This document shows positions 28,701 to 32,268 of a stretch of DNA of 32,268 nt, in pieces; position 1 is the first letter of the stretch, and every line of letters starts with the position of its first letter. The notes below the pieces were generated by a model. The model was given only the letters and a program-made list of their open reading frames with translations, did not search any database and was not told where the DNA came from. Made by a program: the position numbers and the translations under genes. This DNA is from an uncultured beta proteobacterium (lineage in GTDB: Bacteria > Pseudomonadota > Gammaproteobacteria > Burkholderiales > Burkholderiaceae): assembly GCA_903938955.1 (NCBI GenBank), contig CAJAFJ010000387.1, positions 1-32,268 of the forward strand, given 5' to 3'.

Positions 28701-28962
28701 GGCCTTCGTAACTGCGCGAGGTCAGGGCGTTGATGCCGGCAATGGTGTTGACGCCTTCTTCGAGTTTTTTGGAGACTTCGCTCTCCACAATCTCGGGCGA
28801 GGCACCGGGGTAGTCGGTGGTGACCACCACCACCGGAAAATCAACATTGGGGAACTGGTCGACCTGCAGGCGTTGCAGCGAGAACAGGCCCAGCACCACC
28901 AGGGCCAGCATGACCATGGTGGCAAAAACCGGATTTTGAAGACTGACGCGGGTGAACCACAT
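25780..28962 (-). CDS. RND efflux pump permease (AcrB/MexB type)
   Basis: Inner-membrane proton-driven exporter of 1060 aa, the usual length for hydrophobe/amphiphile efflux RND pumps. Helix TM1 lies at about 11-30, followed by the porter-domain start [22 protein letters not shown]4 carries the proton-relay pair Asp405-Asp406 in [10 protein letters not shown], and the second-half relay lysine is in [16 protein letters not shown]. The duplicated halves each have a large periplasmic loop. The DD pair argues for a drug-type (HAE1) rather than a heavy-metal pump. The gene starts three bases after the adaptor stop and probably relies on coupling. The ligand range is unknown; adaptor and channel genes in the same locus make a complete tripartite pump likely. 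Confidence 0.95.
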   Translation of the reverse strand: MWFTRVSLQNPVFATMVMLALVVLGLFSLQRLQVDQFPNVDFPVVVVTTDYPGASPEIVESEVSKKLEEGVNTIAGINALTSRSYEGQSVVVIEFGLHIDGRKAAEDVREKVAAVRPNLRTEVKEPKVLRFDPAARAIWSVAVLPDSSSAPAMTAVELTNWAEQTFKKRLENVRGVGSATLVGGTKREINIYLNPQALESFGITPDQVVNAVRNENQDLPVGAIRSLEQERVIQIAARMQRPEDFGQIIVARKNGAAVRVGQLARVADGAPEVETLALYNGQRTLLLNVQKSQDENTIAVVDGLVKTLTEVKTQLPPGVRLEQITDGSRQIRVSVDNVRRTLIEGALLTILIVFLFLNSWRSTVITGLTLPIALIGTFLFMNLFGFTINMITLMALSLCVGLLIDDAIVVRENIVRHVQMGKTPYQASLDGTQEIGLAVLATTLSIVAVFMPIGFMGGIIGKFFHEFGLTIVAAVLISMFVSFTLDPMLSSIWHDPSIEEHGRHGLKADGTPWVPVTFYDKTIGRVTGWFDHATDGLVDAYQGILRWALVHKLATLGLALGIFVGSIFMVPLLGTEFVPKSDFSETNLSFNTPVGSSLEVTEARARQVDAIIREFPEVRYTLTTINTGNAQGKIYASSYIRLVDRKARTLSVDAMSVVLRERLKRVPGITVTHAGLLDPMGGQKQILFSIQGADTAELERLTALAMDKVGSVTGLVDLDSSVKPNKPTLDVEVKRDVASDLGLGVAQIGAALRTLVAGQTVGNWRAPDDQTYDVNVRLAPTSRNSPADLALLPFTVGSNADGSPRIVRLNQVANVVESTGTNQINRRDQMREVAISGNVSGRSAGEVSADIKTAMDSIAMPPGYSYKFSGSTKDMGEAFGYAISALVLAVVFIYMILASQFKSFLQPLALMTALPLTLIGVVLALLVFNSTLSMFSVIGVVMLMGLVTKNAILLVDFAIRAREDGLNRNEALLMAAQVRLRPILMTTLAMIFGMVPLALALSEGSEMRAPMGQAVIGGVITSSLLTLVVVPVVYCYMDDLAQWLRRLWGTKAGAGKGAAG

Positions 28963-28965
28963 GGC

Positions 28966-30099
28966 TTATTGGGCCTGGTTCGGCAGTTTGACCGGGGTGC
29001 CCGCGCGCAGCGTGCCCACGGTGCCGCTCAGAATTGTGTCGCCTTCATTCAGTCCCTTGAGCGCGACATGAGTTTGGCCGTTGAATTCCCCGCGCTCGCC
29101 CACTTCCACGGCTTGGTGCAACACCAGGCCCTTGCTCAGCAGCTGCACATAGGGTTGCGGTTTGTCGGTATGCACGGCGCTCAAGGGCGCGGCCAGGGTG
29201 CGTAGGCTGCCGGTTTGCAGCGTGCCTTGGGCAAACAAGCCCTGGCGCAGATTGGCGCTGCCGTCCAGCGCCAGATACGCTAACACGGCGCGGCTGCCCG
29301 CCACGGCGCTCGGATTGATTCGCACGACCCGTGCCGCCAGCGGCTGCGCTGCGCCCTCCACCGTGAGTTGTGCCACTTGGCCAACCTTGACTTGCAGTGA
29401 ATCCGCAGCGCTCAGCGAGGCCTCCAGCTCCAGGCGACTCAGGTCAACGATTTCGACAATGCGGCCATCCACCGCCACGCGCTCACCCGGTTGGGCCAGG
29501 CGCTGGGCGATTTGCCCGGCCATCGGGGCGCGCAGCACCGTGTCGTCCAGTGACTTAGTAGCGATATCGGCCCCGGCTTGTGCCGCCCGGTAGGTGGACT
29601 CGGCCGCCGCCAAGCTGGCCTGTGACGTTTCCAGCGCTGTTTTGGAGATGAAGCCTTGATCGACCAGCGCCCGGTTGTTGTCAAAACTGCGTTTGGCAAT
29701 GTCCACCTGCGCCTGCGCCGACTGGGCTTGCTGGCGAGCTTGTTGCACGCGTGCCTGAAACTCGGTGGCTTCGATGCGGGCAATGACCTGACCGGCCTTG
29801 ACAAAATCACCTTCGCGCACCGTCAGGCCTTGCAGTTCACCGGCGACGCGGGCTTTGACCACGGCTGAATTTACCGCCCGGATCGGGCCAGAAATGGCCA
29901 GTCCCTGGCCTAACGCCAGGGTTTTGACTTGGACCAGATCGGCCGCCGTCAGATCAATCGGCACCTGAATTTTTTGCGCTTCCTGCTGCCGCACCAGTGC
30001 CTCGTTTTGGGCTTGACGCGCCAACAATGCACGCAGCGTGGCGCCAGCGACCAACAGCACGACCAAGCCCACAATGAGCCATTTCAACCAATTTTTCAT
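28966..30099 (-). CDS. RND efflux periplasmic adaptor (membrane fusion protein)
   Basis: Periplasmic adaptor of 377 aa that bridges the RND permease and the outer-membrane channel. An uncleaved N-terminal membrane helix (WLKWLIVGLVVLLVAGATL) anchors it; no lipobox cysteine is present. The lipoyl half-motifs are VKARVAGELQGLTVREGDFV and, after a helical hairpin rich in Ala/Gln, LRAPMAGQIAQRLAQPGERV. A beta-barrel and membrane-proximal domain follow. The start ATG at 30099 overlaps the tetR stop (ATGA), so regulator, adaptor and pump form one transcription unit. The permease gene starts three bases after this gene stops. Confidence 0.94.
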   Translation of the reverse strand: MKNWLKWLIVGLVVLLVAGATLRALLARQAQNEALVRQQEAQKIQVPIDLTAADLVQVKTLALGQGLAISGPIRAVNSAVVKARVAGELQGLTVREGDFVKAGQVIARIEATEFQARVQQARQQAQSAQAQVDIAKRSFDNNRALVDQGFISKTALETSQASLAAAESTYRAAQAGADIATKSLDDTVLRAPMAGQIAQRLAQPGERVAVDGRIVEIVDLSRLELEASLSAADSLQVKVGQVAQLTVEGAAQPLAARVVRINPSAVAGSRAVLAYLALDGSANLRQGLFAQGTLQTGSLRTLAAPLSAVHTDKPQPYVQLLSKGLVLHQAVEVGERGEFNGQTHVALKGLNEGDTILSGTVGTLRAGTPVKLPNQAQ

Positions 30100-30803
30100 A
30101 AGTCAGGATTTTCCGGTAGAGCGCGCTGCGGGACCGTGGTGTGGCGAACATTCAAGCCGTTGAGAATGGTGTCAAGTTGCAGCGCGATGAATTCTTCAGG
30201 TACCAGTTGCGTGTCAGGGTCGCAGCAGGCACCTGGCGAGTGTTTCCACATCGTCAAAAACAGCATGGGGGCCAGCACGAGGTAAACCCCGTATTTCATG
30301 TCCATCGGGCGAAATTCGCCGCGATCCACCCCCAGTTGCAAGATGCGCTGAATCAACGCATTGCCGGGTCGGGTCACTTCTTGGTCATAAAAAGCGGCCA
30401 GTTCCGGAAAGCTATGCGCTTCGCTCATCATGAGCTTGGTGATGCCGGCCGTTTTGGTTGAGCCGACACGTTGCCACCAGGAGGTCATGCAATAACGCAG
30501 CATGTCGGCTGAACTACCTTCAAAACTTAAAAACTCGGCATTCCACTCGGTAAAGTGACCAGAGATGTTTTTGCGCACCACCGCCTTGAACAGTTCTTCC
30601 TTGCTGGCGTAGTACAAAAACAGCGTGCCTTTGGACACGCCCGCCAGCTTGGCCACTTCTTCGACCCGGGTCGCGGCAAAGCCTTTTTCAACAAACAGTG
30701 TCAACGCCGCATCGAGCAACTCGCCGGGGCGGGCATCCTTGCGGCGGGTGTGTTTGGCGGGCACGCCAAGCGGATCGATTTGAGCGGGTAAAGAGGAGGG
30801 CAT
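30096..30803 (-). CDS. TetR/AcrR-family transcriptional regulator
   Basis: DNA-binding repressor of 235 aa. The N-terminal helix-turn-helix spans about residues 43-75, with VEEVAKLAGVSKGTLFLYY followed by SKEELFKAVV, the standard TetR signature. The C-terminal domain (about 80-225) is the ligand-binding and dimerisation part and is divergent, as usual. As the first gene of the efflux operon it probably represses the pump and itself until a pump substrate binds. A near-consensus promoter and an ATTAAT inverted repeat lie immediately upstream. The start at 30803 gives a 20-residue polar N-terminal extension before the helix-turn-helix region; no strong ribosome binding site precedes it. Confidence 0.93.
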   Translation of the reverse strand: MPSSLPAQIDPLGVPAKHTRRKDARPGELLDAALTLFVEKGFAATRVEEVAKLAGVSKGTLFLYYASKEELFKAVVRKNISGHFTEWNAEFLSFEGSSADMLRYCMTSWWQRVGSTKTAGITKLMMSEAHSFPELAAFYDQEVTRPGNALIQRILQLGVDRGEFRPMDMKYGVYLVLAPMLFLTMWKHSPGACCDPDTQLVPEEFIALQLDTILNGLNVRHTTVPQRALPENPDL

Positions 30804-30806
30804 GAA

Positions 30807-30830
30807 ATTAATGACTGACAGGTTATTAAT
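30807..30830. promoter_or_regulatory. Possible TetR operator (ATTAAT inverted repeat)
   Basis: ATTAAT at 30807-30812 and again at 30825-30830, with a 12-bp centre, form a 24-bp dyad covering the -10 edge and predicted transcript start of tetR. Position and size fit an autoregulatory TetR operator, but each arm is only six bases and AT-rich, so chance is possible. Confidence 0.35.
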
Positions 30831-30856
30831 GTAGCTTTGGGGTAAACCGCTGTCAA
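30828..30856 (-). promoter_or_regulatory. Predicted sigma70 promoter of the tetR-efflux operon
   Basis: Read on the minus strand, TTGACA (30851-30856, perfect -35) is separated by exactly 17 bases from TACATT (30828-30833, four of six -10 matches). The expected transcript start near 30821 leaves a leader of about 18 nt before the tetR ATG. This is the best promoter match I found in the window. Confidence 0.65.
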
Positions 30857-31109
30857 TTGAGCCGCCCTGGCCCCCTCAACTTGAAAAGAACGTTGAAACC
30901 GACATCGTGCTTATGGCTGACAAACAAGCTGCTTTCGAGAATCAGCATGATTTAACATGCCTCCATCATTCAGTACTCCGTCCGCGCTAGGCGAGGGTAA
31001 CGCTACCGTGGTGGTGCAACAAGCGGTGTTGTTGGAGGTGATTGCACAATAGCGGGGTTAGAGACCTTGGCCACCCATTTCATGAATCAACTTCACCAGT
31101 AAATTAACC

Positions 31110-31445
31110 ATGCAAACTTTGAGTCAAGAAGCCATCGATCAACTGGTTCGGGTCATCGTGCAAGAAGTTGACCCGGAGGCGGTGATTTTATTTGGCTCCC
31201 ATGCTAGGGGCGATGCAAGGCCTGACTCTGATGTTGATTTAATGGTGATTGAGCAAGCGCCGTTTTCAGCGCAGCGAAGCCGCCGCGCCGAATACAGTCG
31301 TTTGTCAAAAGCGTTGAGCGAGTTTCCGTTTGCCAAGGACATCCTTCTTTACAGTAGTGATGAATTTGACTACTGGAAAGACTCCCCCAATCATGTGGTC
31401 GGGCGGGCGCAACGAGAAGGCCGGGTGCTTCATGTCCGACACTAA
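31110..31445 (+). CDS. MNT-type nucleotidyltransferase (antitoxin of MNT-HEPN pair)
   Basis: Minimal nucleotidyltransferase of 111 aa. The catalytic signature GSHARGDARPDSDVD (residues 29-43) gives the Gly-Ser plus the two metal-binding aspartates (Asp41, Asp43) in the canonical GS-x10-D-x-D spacing. By family knowledge, MntA-type antitoxins neutralise the HEPN RNase toxin, in studied cases by transferring AMP onto it. The partner HEPN gene overlaps its 3' end by 14 nt, the usual arrangement. Family and context make the antitoxin role likely; that is inference. Confidence 0.9.
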   Translation: MQTLSQEAIDQLVRVIVQEVDPEAVILFGSHARGDARPDSDVDLMVIEQAPFSAQRSRRAEYSRLSKALSEFPFAKDILLYSSDEFDYWKDSPNHVVGRAQREGRVLHVRH

Positions 31446-31842
31446 ACAAGCCGATGCCATGCTGCGGATGGCGCACCGTGACCTGAAAGCTCTCACCGGT
31501 ATGCAGGATACCGAGGTGTTTGCTGATGAGATATTTGGCTTTCATGTGCAGCAAGCTGTCGAAAAAAGTCTGAAAGCGTGGATGTGTGCGATCGGCCTCA
31601 CTTATCCGTTCACACATCAAATCAACCGCTTGTTGGTAGTGCTGAGAGATGCTGGTGCGGTTGTGGATGACTTTTGGTGGCTGGATGAGTTCACCATCTA
31701 CGCCCACCAAGCCCGCTACGAAGAGGGGCACCTGGCCGCAGATGCACCACTTGAGCGCGACCACTTGACTCAATCCGTTGCGGTGCTGCTGCGTCAGATT
31801 GAGAGCGAGATCAAGGCACGCCTCACAAACCCACAGTCCTGA
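31432..31842 (+). CDS. HEPN-domain protein (putative toxin of MNT-HEPN pair)
   Basis: All-helical HEPN-domain protein of 136 aa. The ATG at 31432 lies within the end of the MNT gene, and AGAAGG stands 11 bases upstream. The N-terminal helix has AHRDLKAL and the central helix has FHVQQAVEKSLKAWM, which is the family core. RYEEGH at 95-100 fits the R-x4-H RNase motif. HEPN toxins cleave RNA such as tRNA. The residue two after the His is Ala (HLA), so the Tyr that is AMPylated in the R-x4-H-x-Y type toxins is absent; this copy may be controlled differently or belong to a non-toxin HEPN branch. A longer in-frame start at 31330 lies fully inside MNT and is rejected. Confidence 0.85.
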   Translation: MSDTKQADAMLRMAHRDLKALTGMQDTEVFADEIFGFHVQQAVEKSLKAWMCAIGLTYPFTHQINRLLVVLRDAGAVVDDFWWLDEFTIYAHQARYEEGHLAADAPLERDHLTQSVAVLLRQIESEIKARLTNPQS

Positions 31843-31956
31843 AGGTCTTTAATGACACTCCAGAAGATTTAAAACGCGATTCAAGGCTTGTTTAGTCAGG
31901 ATTTCGGCAGGCGCAGGTTAGGGCGCTTTGTTTCATCGTTTTATAGGAGGTTTTTC

Positions 31957-32268
31957 ATGTCAGATTCCCTGCAAACCATCACCCTCGGCGGGGGGTGTTT
32001 TTGGTGCACTGAGGCGGTTTACGTCAATGTCAAAGGCGTTGTGGACGTGGAGAGCGGCTACAGCAACGGGCACACGATAAACCCCAGCTACGAACAAGTC
32101 TGCACCGGCAGCACTGGCCACAACGAGGTAGTAAAACTGGTGTTTGATCCGGCCCAGATCAGCGTGCGGGAGGTGCTGGAGATTTTCTTCGTCATCCATG
32201 ACCCCACGACGCTGAACCGGCAAGGTAACGACAGCGGCACGCAGTACCGCAGTGGCATCTATTTCTCC
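31957..32268 (+). CDS. msrA: Peptide-methionine (S)-S-oxide reductase MsrA (3' partial)
   Basis: Repair enzyme that reduces methionine-S-sulfoxide in proteins. The 104 codons present carry the catalytic [11 protein letters not shown] (Cys14), then [27 protein letters not shown] and [16 protein letters not shown], which are all MsrA signatures. A perfect AGGAGG at 31945-31950 stands six bases before the ATG. The gene runs off the window end, so the C-terminal resolving cysteines cannot be checked. It lies 114 nt after the HEPN gene on the same strand and probably has its own promoter; I could not identify one. Confidence 0.95.
   Translation, partial: MSDSLQTITLGGGCFWCTEAVYVNVKGVVDVESGYSNGHTINPSYEQVCTGSTGHNEVVKLVFDPAQISVREVLEIFFVIHDPTTLNRQGNDSGTQYRSGIYFS

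Larger units (their letters stand above)
30804..31109. other. Intergenic region between tetR and the MNT gene
   Basis: This 306-nt gap holds the tetR promoter and possible operator at its left end. The rest (about 30860-31109) is less GC-rich than the flanking genes. It contains one 31-codon frame (30957-31052, ATG to TAG) ending GNATVVVQQAVLLEVIAQ, with no ribosome binding site and no recognised family. I see no RNA gene, terminator or transposon end. The MNT gene start at 31110 has no obvious Shine-Dalgarno sequence. Confidence 0.6.

Noticed and set aside
30957..31052. 31-codon frame in the gap before the MNT gene
   Set aside because: Too short, with no ribosome binding site and no recognised family. 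The Val/Gln-rich end looks coding-like and might be a gene remnant, but that cannot be shown.
31204..31773. 189-codon minus-strand frame across the MNT-HEPN pair
   Set aside because: It lies opposite two genes with clear catalytic motifs and shows no domain of its own.
31839..31895. Protein-like stretch after the HEPN stop ([16 protein letters not shown], then TAG) in the -1 frame
   Set aside because: It might be an old extension of the HEPN gene lost by frameshift, but it is only about 18 codons, and the HEPN protein already has normal family length.

Overview
The window is about 32 kb of GC-rich, densely coded Gram-negative chromosome. LPS inner-core genes (waaC, waaA), TonB-dependent receptors, a TolC/RND efflux system, CheB-CheR-PAS fusions and hybrid kinases point to a betaproteobacterium. 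The waaA / tolC / rhodanese / PCMT order suggests Burkholderiales, probably Comamonadaceae (Rhodoferax- or Polaromonas-like). That placement is inferred from gene content, not from a database search.

Region 1 (1-4954): a CheB-CheR-PAS fusion, cut at its 5' end by the window edge, overlaps a triple-PAS diguanylate cyclase. A single-BON-domain protein and a convergent small hypothetical gene follow. Region 2 (5179-14174): five same-strand genes, each overlapping the next by 1-13 nt: two TonB-dependent receptors, a YfiR-like periplasmic protein, a CHASE8-HAMP hybrid histidine kinase with REC and HPt, and a REC-PAS-GGDEF-EAL response regulator. This looks like one outer-membrane-to-c-di-GMP signalling pathway and is the most interesting system here. 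A 58-codon membrane peptide and the surviving C-terminus of a lost OmpR-type response regulator follow.

Region 3 (14531-19309, minus strand): ogt, an EamA permease starting at TTG, and a large CHASE-PAS hybrid histidine kinase form a compact operon. Region 4 (19433-23330, plus): phosphomannomutase/phosphoglucomutase, waaC and waaA form an LPS-core operon with stop/start overlaps. Region 5 (23336-30803, minus): tetR, RND adaptor, RND permease, a divergent PCMT-like methyltransferase, a rhodanese and tolC. This amounts to a tripartite efflux locus with two unrelated genes between the pump and its outer-membrane channel. A good sigma70-type promoter lies just upstream of tetR.

Region 6 (30804-32268): a 306-nt gap, an intact MNT-HEPN toxin-antitoxin pair, and msrA, which is cut by the window end. 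No tRNA, rRNA, CRISPR array, insertion sequence or convincing rho-independent terminator was seen. Signalling dominates the first 18 kb: three GGDEF or GGDEF/EAL and CheR-type outputs and two hybrid kinases lie close together.
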